Position numbers and translations under genes: made by a program | Assembly (NCBI GenBank): GCA_022402535.1 | Contig: JAKRSD010000003.1 | Coordinates: forward strand, 1 to 48,071 | Source: Flavobacteriales bacterium | GTDB lineage: Bacteria; Bacteroidota; Bacteroidia; CAIKAF01 | Length of the DNA stretch: 48,071 nucleotides | Direction: 5' to 3' | The notes under the pieces: generated by a model | What the model saw: only the letters and a program-made list of their open reading frames with translations | Told to the model about the DNA's origin: nothing | The model's database searches: none | In this document: positions 8,008 through 17,300 of the stretch, piece by piece | Numbering within the stretch: position 1 is the stretch's first letter | Layout of the letters: each line of letters starts with the position of its first letter

Positions 8008-8400
8008 ATGCATGCTGAAATTCAGAAATACAACAATAGTCAAACAACTGAAGATAAAGCAATCTGCGATTTACTTGCAAATATCATTTGTGCTGAATTA
8101 AGAGGAGCTGAGTGCAAAATTTGGCATGCACATCCGGTTTGGTTTTTAGAAGGGAATCCAATTGTAGGTTATAGCAAACAGAAAAAAGGAATACGCCTGA
8201 TGTTTTGGAGCGGAGCTGATTTTGAAGAAGAGGCGTTATCTATTGTAGGAGGCAAATTTAAGGATGCATCTATTTTCTTTAATGATGTATCTGAAATACA
8301 AGAACAAAACCTGATCCGTTGGCTTCATAAATCAGCCCAAATCCAATGGGATTATAAAAATTTGATAAAGCGAAAAGGTAAATTAGAAAAACTAAAATAA
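8008..8400 (+). CDS. DUF1801 domain protein
   Basis: The 130-residue cytoplasmic protein contains the DUF1801/YdhG-like signature. This is a helix pair, then AECKIWHAHPVWFLEGNPIVGYSKQK with the conserved H-P-V-W-F, then GIRLMFWSGADFEEEAL. The C-terminus is basic (LIKRKGKLEKLK). The family is widespread, adopts an alpha/beta fold related to iron-chaperone-like YdhG proteins, and has no settled function. It is A+T-rich like the gene before it but has no operon link, with a 57-bp gap. Confidence 0.8.
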   Translation: MHAEIQKYNNSQTTEDKAICDLLANIICAELRGAECKIWHAHPVWFLEGNPIVGYSKQKKGIRLMFWSGADFEEEALSIVGGKFKDASIFFNDVSEIQEQNLIRWLHKSAQIQWDYKNLIKRKGKLEKLK

Positions 8401-8484
8401 TTTACCTTAATGATTTAAAAATAATTGAAACAATTTATTTAGCACAAAAATTTTAAGCAAAGTGCTTTATGCTGGGCTGTATTA

Positions 8485-9933
8485 TTACAAATTATTCATC
8501 CGGAATAATCGAAACGTTTCATTTTCAAAAACCACAATATCTTCCATTTCCAACGTTTTTTCATTACCCTCCTGATAGGGATATCCGTTCCGGAAAAGCA
8601 GAATATAACGCACCCCGTTTCTTTTCATGATTTCCCGGTTTTCCATCGCTGAAAAATCGGCTGATAATATTAACGAAGGCCTTTGGGTAAAATAGGCCAA
8701 TACCCTGGGTTTAACAAAGGCAATTCCTTCTTGGGCTTGCGTTTCCTTTCGGATAAAGTCAAAAACCGCCCGTGCATCGGCATCAAAAGGACCTGGAAGC
8801 GTTTTGTGGGAATACCGCTGCGCTTCGGCAAATGCCGGAATAGCCTGTATGATGAAAATAAATAATGCTGTTCCAAATACCATCCCCGATACAAAGGGTT
8901 TTCTGATCCGGACAAGCAATGTGCGGACTGCGAAAAAGTAATAAAAAAGGAGTAAAGGAAGTATCGGAATCAGAAACCGTAAGGTGTAATGGGGCCATAC
9001 AATCAATAAAATCAGGTATCCCATTACATAATAGTCAAAGGGCTCGGCCTGTTTTATCAAACGGTAAATCAATGTGATTAACAGGATAACCGAAAAAATT
9101 ACCCCCAATATGGGTCCGGTAATTTCAAACGAAATCCATGGTGAACTGAGGGTTTGTGCATACAGGGAAACGTTGCGCCATAGCGTTTCGGATGTTATAT
9201 ACGAAGCCTGATCTCCATAACTTATACCTACAGGCATTCCCATGATTTTTGATGTGCCCCAATAGGCCAAAGGAACGAGAAATGTGCCTGCAATATGAAG
9301 GCTTTTAATGCGCAACGGAGCTTTGTTCCGCAAAAGATGAATCCATAACATAGGCAAGAGTATCCAGCCGGAACTTCGGAATAAAACGGATAAAAAAACC
9401 AATGCCAGCAGCAGCAAAAGTTTACGGTAATTGGCATTTTCGGGCGAATACCTTCCCGCAACATACAAAGCAGAAAAACTAAGCGCCGCGTAAGGAATTT
9501 CGGACAGTAACTCGGATTTGAATAACAAAAAATCGCGACTATAAAACACGGCCAGCAACAAGAAGGCTGTCCACAAAGGCGGAAGTGTTTTTTGAAAAAG
9601 GAAATAAGAAATGCATAACCAAATCACGGCCACAATCGAAATTGCCGTAAGCAGAAATGCCACATCAAAACCACCCAGGGCTAAGAGCACGCTCAAAAAA
9701 AGCGGAAATCCGGGAGGGTAAGCTTTGGGACCCAGCCCTTTGGCATATTCCTGATATAAATATCCGTTTTCGCATTGGGGTTTACCTTGCAGGATGTTAT
9801 CCGCCTGCAGCAGATACATCGCGTAATCATCGCCCCAGTCGGTATGATTTTTTATGTTAACCGAAAAAGCGGGCAGGCAAAAAATCAACAGAAAAAGAAA
9901 TTCCCCGGGTATTTTACATGAAGGGAATTTCAT
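8485..9933 (-). CDS. Polytopic membrane glycosyltransferase, ArnT/PMT-like
   Basis: The 482-residue protein has about 11 hydrophobic helices. The first external loop carries the acidic pair of GT39/ArnT-like enzymes (NHTDWGDDYAMYLLQADNILQGKP). PPGFPLFLSVLLALGGF follows, and later a LRFLIPILPLLLFYYF segment. A soluble C-terminal domain (about 380-482) closes the protein. Such enzymes transfer a sugar from a polyprenyl-phosphate donor to lipids or proteins outside the inner membrane. It starts 5 bp after the stop of the UDP-glucuronate decarboxylase gene, so it very likely works with ugd and that enzyme in one glycan pathway. The exact donor and acceptor are unknown. Confidence 0.82.
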   Translation of the reverse strand: MKFPSCKIPGEFLFLLIFCLPAFSVNIKNHTDWGDDYAMYLLQADNILQGKPQCENGYLYQEYAKGLGPKAYPPGFPLFLSVLLALGGFDVAFLLTAISIVAVIWLCISYFLFQKTLPPLWTAFLLLAVFYSRDFLLFKSELLSEIPYAALSFSALYVAGRYSPENANYRKLLLLLALVFLSVLFRSSGWILLPMLWIHLLRNKAPLRIKSLHIAGTFLVPLAYWGTSKIMGMPVGISYGDQASYITSETLWRNVSLYAQTLSSPWISFEITGPILGVIFSVILLITLIYRLIKQAEPFDYYVMGYLILLIVWPHYTLRFLIPILPLLLFYYFFAVRTLLVRIRKPFVSGMVFGTALFIFIIQAIPAFAEAQRYSHKTLPGPFDADARAVFDFIRKETQAQEGIAFVKPRVLAYFTQRPSLILSADFSAMENREIMKRNGVRYILLFRNGYPYQEGNEKTLEMEDIVVFENETFRLFRMNNL

Positions 9934-9938
9934 GCGAT

Positions 9939-10880
9939 TTATACTATGGCTTTGAAGTAATCGAGCGTGATTTTTAATCCTTCGCTCCGGCTTACTTTAG
10001 GCTCCCAGCCTAAGATGTTTTTTGCTCTTGTGATATCCGGTTTACGCTGTTTGGGATCGTCGGTAGGCAGCGGTTTGTATATGATTTTGCTTTTGGAACC
10101 GGTGAGGGCCACTACTTCTTCGGCAAACTCTTTAATGGTAATTTCTACCGGGTTTCCGATGTTCACCGGCTGCGGATAATCGCTCATCAGCAGGCGATAA
10201 ATACCTTCCACCAAATCGCCCACATAACAGAAGGAGCGGGTCTGACTTCCGTCGCCAAACACGGTGATATCCTGCCCCGTAAGCGCCTGATGCATGAATG
10301 CGGGTAGCGCTCTTCCATCGTCCAAACGCATGCGCGGACCGTAGGTGTTAAATATCCGCACGATACGGGTTTCGAGTCCATGATAGGTATGATAAGCCAT
10401 GGTAATGGCTTCCTGAAAACGTTTGGCTTCGTCGTACACACCGCGTGGTCCGATAGGGTTAACATTTCCCCAATAATCTTCGGTTTGCGGATGCACCAAC
10501 GGATCGCCATATACTTCCGAAGTAGAGGCAATCAGAAAACGGGCATTTTTCACCCGGGCTAAACCCAGCAGGTTGTGGGTTCCCAGTGAACCTACTTTCA
10601 GGGTCTGAATGGGAATTTTTAAATAATCGATGGGACTTGCCGGCGAAGCAAAATGCAGAATATAATCCACTCTTCCGGGTACGTGCACAAATTTGGTTAC
10701 ATCGTGATGATAAAACTCAAAATCGGCCAGTGGAAACAGGTGTTCAATGTTTTTCAGATTTCCGGTAATCAGGTTGTCCATTCCCACCACTTTGAAGCCT
10801 TCGCTGATGAAACGGTCGCATAGGTGAGAACCCAAAAAACCGGCGGCACCGGTGATTAATATTGTTTTTTTATCGGCCAT
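9939..10880 (-). CDS. UDP-glucuronate decarboxylase (UDP-xylose synthase), SDR family
   Basis: The 313-residue extended SDR converts UDP-glucuronate to UDP-xylose with NAD. It shows the Rossmann motif GAAGFLG at residues 11-17 and the UXS-type segments [14 protein letters not shown] and [20 protein letters not shown]. It also has STSEVYGDP with the catalytic Ser/Thr near 119-121, and YDEAKR with Tyr149 and Lys153. [16 protein letters not shown] and [15 protein letters not shown] complete the family pattern. The gene is 2 bp downstream of ugd, whose product makes its substrate. Distinction from dTDP-glucose dehydratases rests on the ASPASP..Y and NTYGPRM segments. Confidence 0.93.
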   Translation of the reverse strand: MADKKTILITGAAGFLGSHLCDRFISEGFKVVGMDNLITGNLKNIEHLFPLADFEFYHHDVTKFVHVPGRVDYILHFASPASPIDYLKIPIQTLKVGSLGTHNLLGLARVKNARFLIASTSEVYGDPLVHPQTEDYWGNVNPIGPRGVYDEAKRFQEAITMAYHTYHGLETRIVRIFNTYGPRMRLDDGRALPAFMHQALTGQDITVFGDGSQTRSFCYVGDLVEGIYRLLMSDYPQPVNIGNPVEITIKEFAEEVVALTGSKSKIIYKPLPTDDPKQRKPDITRAKNILGWEPKVSRSEGLKITLDYFKAIV

Positions 10881-10882
10881 GT

Positions 10883-12202
10883 TTAGTTTGATTTGATGAT
10901 TTCGCGCCCGATGCTGATGTACTCATAGCCCAGTTCGCGCATAGATTCCAGTGAATAAATATTTCTTCCGTCGAAAATGAGTCTGTTTTTCAGGCGGGCA
11001 TTCAGCTCGTCGAAATCGGGGCTGCGGAATTGCGACCACTCGGTGGCAATGACGAGCGCATCTGCCCCATTCAGGGCATCATACGCATTTTCGGAATAGG
11101 TAATACCAAGTCCCGGATGTTGCTTTTTGGCATTTTCCATTCCTTCGGGATCATAGGCGCATACTTCAGCCCCGGCAGCCGTTAGAGCTTCCATAATTTC
11201 GAGCGAGGGCGCTTCGCGGATATCGTCCGTATCGGGTTTGAAGGAAATGCCCCATACTGCGAATTTTTTACCGCTGAGGTCGGAACCCATTCTGTTTTTA
11301 ATTTTTTCCACCAGCACGCTTTTCTGGGTGGCGTTTACTTCCATCACCGATTTCAGAATTTTGAAATCATACCCATATTGGGAAGAAGTTTGGGCCAATG
11401 CCTGCACATCTTTGGGGAAACAGCTTCCGCCGTATCCGATACCCGGAAATAAAAAGCGTTTTCCAATGCGGTCGTCCGAACCGATACCGAGGCGCACACT
11501 GTCCACATCGGCCCCTACGCGTTCACACAAATTCGCCATTTCGTTCATGAACGAAATTTTCATGGCCAGAAAGGAGTTGGCGGCATATTTGGTTACTTCT
11601 GCCGAACGCTCATCCATAAACAGGATGGGATTTCCCTGACGGGTATAGGGTTTGTAGAGTTCTTCCAATACTTTTTTGGCGCGTTCGCTGCGGGTTCCGA
11701 TTACCACGCGGTCGGGTTTCATAAAGTCATCCACGGCAAAACCTTCGCGCAAAAACTCGGGGTTCGATACCACGTCAAATTCGCCTTTAAAGTTTTTGGC
11801 TACTGCTTCGCGCACCAAATCGGCGGTTCCTACGGGTACGGTACTTTTATCGATGATGATTTTATAATCTGTCATGATTTTTCCCAGATGATCAGCCACC
11901 CCCAATATGTAAGAAAGGTCGGCAGAACCGTCTTCTCCTGGAGGCGTGGGTAAGGCTAGGAAAATGATATCCGATTCGGCTACGGCTTCCTCTAATCGGG
12001 TGGTGAAGGTGAGCCGACCCTGTTTGATGTTGCGTTCAAAAATTACATCCAGATGCGGTTCGTATATGGGCACAACGCCCTCCTGCATTTTGCGCACTTT
12101 TTCAGCGTCGATGTCCACACAAATGACCCGGTTTCCGGTTTCGGCAAGGCAGGTGCCTGTTACCAATCCCACGTATCCGGTGCCCACTACGGCTATATGC
12201 AT
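10883..12202 (-). CDS. ugd: UDP-glucose 6-dehydrogenase
   Basis: The 439-residue enzyme oxidises UDP-glucose to UDP-glucuronate using two NAD. It has the N-terminal GTGYVG nucleotide motif (residues 7-12), [15 protein letters not shown], and the catalytic cysteine C261 in [10 protein letters not shown]. The C-terminal UDP-binding domain has [16 protein letters not shown]. Length and motifs are those of a full-size enzyme. It is the first gene of the unit ugd - decarboxylase - membrane glycosyltransferase. A -7 box lies 35 bp upstream of the ATG. Confidence 0.96.
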   Translation of the reverse strand: MHIAVVGTGYVGLVTGTCLAETGNRVICVDIDAEKVRKMQEGVVPIYEPHLDVIFERNIKQGRLTFTTRLEEAVAESDIIFLALPTPPGEDGSADLSYILGVADHLGKIMTDYKIIIDKSTVPVGTADLVREAVAKNFKGEFDVVSNPEFLREGFAVDDFMKPDRVVIGTRSERAKKVLEELYKPYTRQGNPILFMDERSAEVTKYAANSFLAMKISFMNEMANLCERVGADVDSVRLGIGSDDRIGKRFLFPGIGYGGSCFPKDVQALAQTSSQYGYDFKILKSVMEVNATQKSVLVEKIKNRMGSDLSGKKFAVWGISFKPDTDDIREAPSLEIMEALTAAGAEVCAYDPEGMENAKKQHPGLGITYSENAYDALNGADALVIATEWSQFRSPDFDELNARLKNRLIFDGRNIYSLESMRELGYEYISIGREIIKSN

Positions 12203-12237
12203 AAGCTTTTCAAGTATTTATTTTTGCCCAAGGCGCA

Positions 12238-12245
12238 CAAAAATA
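12238..12245 (-). promoter_or_regulatory. Promoter -7 box for the ugd operon
   Basis: On the minus strand this reads TATTTTTG, an exact TAnnTTTG match, about 35 bp before the ugd ATG at 12202. A TTTTG at 12264-12260 lies only 14 nt further up, closer than the usual -33 spacing. Confidence 0.55.
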
Positions 12246-12325
12246 GCCGTTTTGCAGCGCAAAACCCCACGATTTCTCATTTTTTTTGAGAAAGGTTACA
12301 ATTCAATAAAACTGAATATGAGAAA

Positions 12326-12838
12326 TCAGTTGCAGAAGGTTTCCTGGGTGTTGTATATAACTCCGTATCGGGAATCAATCATGTCGCCAAACTGGGCATC
12401 CTGCATAGAGGCAGGTAAACAATCCTCCCTGAGGATATACAGTTTGGTTTTAAAACAAAGAGGGTCTTTTTCATTCCAGCCCAAGGCCATTTCCACATCG
12501 GTCATACCGCTTACCTTACCGCCCGAAGGGCCATTTCCGTTCCAGGCAAACCGATAATCTTCGGTACTGTATTTCAAGATACCGTCTTTTTTTACCTGAA
12601 GCTTAAAATGGGTGACACTATCCGGAATTTCGCCGGGAGTGGTTACGATAAATAATCTGTACTCATCATTAAGGTTGTCTCCATTGGGCGTAATGACCAT
12701 AGGCAGAAAAAACGTACTGGCATCTCCGATAAATGTATGGTTCACCGGATTAAATAAATCGGGTTTATAGGGTGTACAACTATGCCAAAGAGTGATGATG
12801 AGTAAAGACAAAAGTGCGATTACAATCCGATATTTCAT
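12326..12838 (-). CDS. Small lipoprotein with gliding-associated (CHU_C-like) domain
   Basis: The 170-residue product has a signal peptide ending LWHSC, with lipidated Cys21. The mature protein is built around FFLPMVITPNGDNLNDEYRLF. This closely resembles the start of the T9SS type-B/CHU_C C-terminal domain (F.PNGDG.ND.F). Strands with LQVKKDGILKYST and FAWNGNGPSGGKV follow, a match to the domain's W.G pattern. Normally this domain is the C-terminal tail of very large secreted proteins. Here it is almost the whole protein and is lipid-anchored. It ends in cysteine (CLPAS...TFCN). The role is unknown. Confidence 0.72.
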   Translation of the reverse strand: MKYRIVIALLSLLIITLWHSCTPYKPDLFNPVNHTFIGDASTFFLPMVITPNGDNLNDEYRLFIVTTPGEIPDSVTHFKLQVKKDGILKYSTEDYRFAWNGNGPSGGKVSGMTDVEMALGWNEKDPLCFKTKLYILREDCLPASMQDAQFGDMIDSRYGVIYNTQETFCN

Positions 12839-12845
12839 TTCAATC

Positions 12846-12865
12846 TACATTTGTTAACAAATGTA
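12846..12865. promoter_or_regulatory. 20-bp perfect palindrome with opposed -7 boxes
   Basis: TACATTTGTTAACAAATGTA equals its own reverse complement. Each half contains TACATTTG, an exact TAnnTTTG box. Read on the minus strand, the box at 12865-12858 precedes the lipoprotein ATG (12838) by 20 nt, a normal promoter distance. The plus-strand box points into the 3' end of the dioxygenase gene. It may be an operator overlapping the promoter. A related half, GTTAACAAATGT, occurs at 17520-17531. Confidence 0.6.
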
Positions 12866-12875
12866 AAAAAATAAT

Positions 12876-13808
12876 CTATCCCTTTCCCCATTCTTCCAAT
12901 TCTTCTGCCGACCAGAGTTCGGGGAAGAAAATACGACGCTGAAAACGTGGAGGCAGGTATTTCTGCCAATTGGTTCCGCCCGTAGCGGCAATGTCTTCGG
13001 GTTTTTTCTCCAGATAGCGGGCCGCACTTTTCATGTGTACCATGGGCCAGTTCACGTTTACATCCAAATCGAGCTGCCGCAACGCTTTGCGGAGAGGTTC
13101 ATGATTTCGGGCCTCTTCTGGGAGTGACTGAATCACTTTCCAAAGATTGCAATCCGAAACTTTGTGGGCTAAATCCACCAGGGTATCGGTGTATTTTTCT
13201 TCGAACTGACGAAGTGTGAGCGTCTTTTTGCCTGAAGCCAGTTCCGTGGCGCCGCGTTTCCAGTAGATATGCGAAAACAACTCTTCGATCGAGGCGTTTT
13301 TGGCAGCCAATTCTTGGCGTACGCTGCGTTCGGTAAGGTTGATTAAATCGGTACAGTGGATTTCAATCATGCGGTACTGCGCACTCTGGAAACCGCTCGC
13401 CGGCAACAACGACATGCGGAACTTGAGAAACTGCTCCTGTTCCATGCCGTTAATCATGATTTCGAAACTTTTCGTGAGGGCTTCAAAATAGCGGTTGATG
13501 CGGGTAATACGGGCCGTTAAAAACTCCGTGCTGCGGTTTTCGCCAAAACAAATCTGACGCAGTTCGTGCAACGAAAGTTTAAAATATAACTCCGTAATCT
13601 GATGATACATGATAAAAATTTCTTCATCCGGAAAGGGCGTTTTAGGCTTTTGGATAGACAACAGTGTGTCAGTCTGGATGTAGTCCCAATACGTGGTTAC
13701 ATCGGCGTATAACAAACCGTCCAGGTAAGAATTCATGTCTTGCCCCATGGCCTCATACTTGGCGTGCAGCAGCTGCAGTTTGTTTTTTATTTCGTCTGTG
13801 ATTTCCAT
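12876..13808 (-). CDS. kynA: Tryptophan 2,3-dioxygenase
   Basis: The 310-residue haem enzyme opens the indole ring of tryptophan to N-formylkynurenine, the first step of the kynurenine route. Diagnostic segments are the substrate helix MYHQITELYFKLSLHEL and FRMSLLPASGFQSAQYR with the substrate-carboxylate arginine. Also present are VHMKSAARYL, with the histidine expected to bind haem iron, and the TGGTNWQKYLPPRF loop. Length is that of bacterial or short eukaryotic forms. No other kynurenine gene is nearby. The start is the ATG at 13808, directly bordered upstream by a 7-bp-period repeat array. Confidence 0.95.
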   Translation of the reverse strand: MEITDEIKNKLQLLHAKYEAMGQDMNSYLDGLLYADVTTYWDYIQTDTLLSIQKPKTPFPDEEIFIMYHQITELYFKLSLHELRQICFGENRSTEFLTARITRINRYFEALTKSFEIMINGMEQEQFLKFRMSLLPASGFQSAQYRMIEIHCTDLINLTERSVRQELAAKNASIEELFSHIYWKRGATELASGKKTLTLRQFEEKYTDTLVDLAHKVSDCNLWKVIQSLPEEARNHEPLRKALRQLDLDVNVNWPMVHMKSAARYLEKKPEDIAATGGTNWQKYLPPRFQRRIFFPELWSAEELEEWGKG

Positions 13809-13814
13809 GTTTCG

Positions 13815-13842
13815 AGTATTTGGTATTGAGTATTAAGTATTA
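13815..13842. repeat. 7-bp-period array next to the kynA start
   Basis: Four consecutive heptamers read AGTATTT, GGTATTG, AGTATTA, AGTATTA. They begin 7 bp upstream of the kynA start codon. The same heptamer family builds the 13-unit array at 19026-19116. Confidence 0.75.
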
Positions 13843-14020
13843 AGACACTGATAAATCTTGATATCTTATGAATTGTATTTATGCAGTTTCAAAAGAATGG
13901 GATTAACGGGATATAAAACATGATAAATGTCATTGGGTGGGATTATTAGTTCGGCTGTCTAATTGTTTCGTGTTCTTTTGTTATGGTTCAATCCATTCTT
14001 GGTTTTTGAATCTTATTTAT

Positions 14021-14133
14021 CAGCACATTGAAAAATTACCACCTTAAAAGGTAAAAGGCAATTGTTCCATTTTCAAATTTTCAAATCATCAAATTACCAA
14101 ATTACCAAATCATCAAATTGTCTTTAATCCTTG
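14021..14133. repeat. 113-bp direct repeat, copy 1
   Basis: This copy shares CAGCACATTGAAAAATTA, CCTTAAAAGGTAAAAGGCAAT, an 8-bp array and ATCCTTGTTC with 14207-14319. The 8-bp array is 14070-14117: six perfectly phased octamers TTTTCAAA, TTTTCAAA, TCATCAAA, TTACCAAA, TTACCAAA, TCATCAAA. Confidence 0.8.
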
Positions 14134-14206
14134 TTCCTTATTATTGTTATCTGTTAATGGTTATCTGTTATTTGTAAAAGGTAAGAGCGGCATTTCATCA
14201 GCACAT

Positions 14207-14319
14207 CAGCACATTGAAAAATTAGTACCTTAAAAGGTAAAAGGCAATAGTTATTAGGCAATAGTTCCATTTACAAATTTTCAAATAATCAAATTACCAA
14301 ATTATCTTTCATCCTTGTT
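14207..14319. repeat. 113-bp direct repeat, copy 2
   Basis: This second copy differs from copy 1 by an extra TTATTAGGCAATAG duplication. It has four octamers (TTTACAAA, TTTTCAAA, TAATCAAA, TTACCAAA at 14270-14301) instead of six. It ends against the leuS stop codon. Confidence 0.8.
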
Positions 14320-17300
14320 CTATATCACAATATTCACAATCTTTTTCGGCACCACGATTACTTTTTTCGGGCTTTTACCTTCCAGCCATTTGGCGGTACG
14401 TTCGTCGGCCATTACGGCCTCCTCCACCGATTTGGGGTCGAGTGTGGAAGGCAGTTCCATCTGAAAACGCATTTTCCCGTTGAACGAAACCGGATAGCTG
14501 AAGCTGTCTTCTTCCAAAAAAGCTTCGTTATGCACCGGCCAGGCTTGCACAGAAACCGAACCGGAATGACCCGCTTTGTGCCAGAGCTCTTCGGCAATAT
14601 GCGGGGCAAAAGGCGAAAGCAATACCAGCAGGGGTTCCAGTACTGACCGTTTGTTACATTTTACTTCGGTAAGTTCGTTGCAGCAGATCATGAAATGACT
14701 CACACAGGTATTGAAGCTGAAATTCTCGGTATCGATGCTGATTTTTTTGATGGCGGTATGCAGGGCTTTCAACTCTTTTTTATCGGCCGCTTCTTCGCTC
14801 AAAGTAAATGTACCGCCCGCATGAAACAGATTCCAGAAGCGTTTCAGAAAGCGGTGTACACCCTCTATGCCGTTGGTGTTCCACGGTTTACTCTGTTCCA
14901 CCGGACCCAAAAACATTTCGTACATGCGCAGGGTATCGGCGCCGTATTTCACACATAAATCATCGGGGTTGACTACGTTTAGTTTTGACTTCGACATTTT
15001 TTCAACCTCTATAGTCAAAATTGCCTTATTCTCATGAACTTTATAACTATTCAAAATCTCTGAGAGTATTTCTTTGCTGGATTGAATATTATTATTAGTT
15101 GTAGCATTGTTACTCTGATTAGGAAGATTAAGATTTGTAACAGGGGCAGGAATCCATTCTGGCTTATTCATTCTATCTGAATTAGCCATTCGTATTGAGT
15201 TTAATACATTATTTTGATTAAAAATAATTTTATTCAATCCTTCGAGGTCGATTATTTTAAGATTACCTAACTGAGGATAAATTTTGGAGGCCAAATTCAA
15301 ATCCTCTGTAGTTATAGTGAAATACTCTTTGTTTTGTATTGTTTCTCTATTACAATATTCAATTGGAAAATTAATTATGTAATTGTGAAAAAAATCAAAA
15401 TTAATATCGCTATTAACTATATAACTTTCTGTTGTAAAGTCTGAATTGACAATTTTAACAATTTTAGCTTTCGCACTCATTCCCTGTATCATCCCCTGAT
15501 TCACCAATTTTTTAAAGGGTTCCACGGTGGGTACATACCCTAAATCGTACAGGAATTTGTGCCAAAAACGGCTATATAACAAATGGCCTACGGCATGTTC
15601 GGTGCCGCCTATGTATAAATCTACATCCTGCCAGTAGTTCAAAGCTTCTTTGGAGGCAAATTCTCCGTTATTTTCCGGGTCCATATACCGCAGAAAATAC
15701 CAGCTGGAACCGGCAAAACCGGGCATGGTATCGGTTTCGCGGCGTGAGCCGTCGGGAAGGTTTACCCATTCGGTCAGTTTGGCTAAAGGCGATTCGGGTC
15801 GGCCCGTAGGTTTAAAATCGTCCATGGCGGGCAGTTCCAACGGCAGTTCTTCTTCCTTCAGCGTTTCCACGCTTCCGTCGGCCCGGTGAATCACCGGAAA
15901 GGGTTCGCCCCAATAGCGCTGACGGCTGAAGTTGGCATCGCGCAGGCGATAATTTATTTCGCGTTCGCCGATTCCCCTTTTTTCTGCTTCTTCTATAGCC
16001 CGGGTAATGGCTGCTTTTACAGTCAGTCCGTTCAAAAAATCAGAGTTAATACATACGCCTTCTTTTGCCGAAAAGGCATCTTCCAACACTTCGGATAATT
16101 CGGCATCAGTCGGTTTTACCACCGGCACGATGGGTAAATTAAAATGTTTCGCAAAACGGAAATCGCGTTCATCGTGTGCCGGAACACCCATTACGGCTCC
16201 GGTTCCATACCCGGCCAACACATAATCTCCTATCCAGATGGGAATCGGTTCACCCGAAAACGGATGCACGGCATAACTGCCTGTAAATACCCCCGAAACG
16301 GTTTTTACGTCCATCTGTCGTTCTCGTTCGCTGCGGTTTTTGGCCTGTTGTACATAGGCTTCCACTTCGGATTTTTGTTCTTCTGTGGTTAACTCCGCCA
16401 CCAGTTCCGATTCGGGGGCTAATACCACAAAACTCACTCCGAATATGGTGTCGGGGCGGGTGGTGAAAACCTCTATTACAGCCCCTTTATCCTGTACGCC
16501 AAAGCGCATTTTCGCACCCTCGCTTTTTCCGATCCAGTGGCGTTGCATTTCTTTCATGGAATCACTCCAATCCAGCGTATCCAGGTCTTTCAGTAAGCGT
16601 TCGGCATACATGGTGATGCGCAGAAACCATTGGGCCAATTGTTTACGTTCCACGGGATGACCGCCCCGCTCCGAAACTCCGTCTTTCACCTCATCGTTGG
16701 CTAACACGGTACCGAGGGCTTCGCACCAGTTTACCCAGGCAAAATCCTGATAAGCCAGGCGGTAACACATCAATACTTCTGATTTTTCTTTGGGTGTAAA
16801 AGCCTTCCAATCTTCGGCTGAAAAAGATTTCAGATTTTGCTCCACATTGCCCGATATGGTCATGCTGTCGTACCCCGCATTACCCTGCTTTTCAAAAATG
16901 GATATCAATTCGGAAATGGGTCTTGCTTTCTGAATATCCTTGTCGTACCAATGGTTAAACAGCTTCACAAAAATCCACTGTGTCCAGCGGTAATAGGAAG
17001 GGTCGGATGTATTTACCTGACGATCCCAATCATACGCAAAACCTATGTTTTTGAGCTGATCGATATAACGGGCAATATTTTCGGCGGTGGTATCGGCCGG
17101 GTGGCGGCCGGTTTGAATGGCATATTGTTCTGCCGGCAAACCAAAGGCATCAAAACCCATGGGATGTAGCACATTATGCCCCTGATGGCGTTTAAAACGG
17201 GCCATGATGTCGCTGGCAATATAGCCGAGCGGATGCCCTACATGCAATCCGGCACCCGATGGATACGGAAACATATCCAACACATAATATTTGGGTTTGT

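Larger units (their letters stand above)
13809..14319. other. 511-bp spacer of short-period repeats
   Basis: No gene is visible. From the kynA start outward it contains four 7-bp units (13815-13842), an A+T-rich stretch, and a unit of about 113 bp present twice as a direct repeat (about 14021-14133 and 14207-14319). Each long copy runs CAGCACATTGAAAAATTA - ACCTTAAAAGGTAAAAGGCAA - an array of 8-bp units - ATCCTTGTTC. The second copy stops exactly where leuS begins. No terminator or promoter is obvious. Confidence 0.7.

Noticed and set aside
11946-12557. Plus-strand frame of 203 codons over ugd and the lipoprotein
   Set aside because: Antisense to ugd, whose motifs are complete; Ser/Arg/Pro-rich translation is typical of a shadow.
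14021-14319. CRISPR-like array in the spacer between leuS and kynA
   Set aside because: Repeats are 7-8 bp or one 113-bp duplication, with no regular unique spacers and no cas genes.
15001-15492. Intein in leuS
   Set aside because: No N-terminal Cys/Ser block or C-terminal His-Asn, and the position is a normal domain-insertion site in LeuRS.
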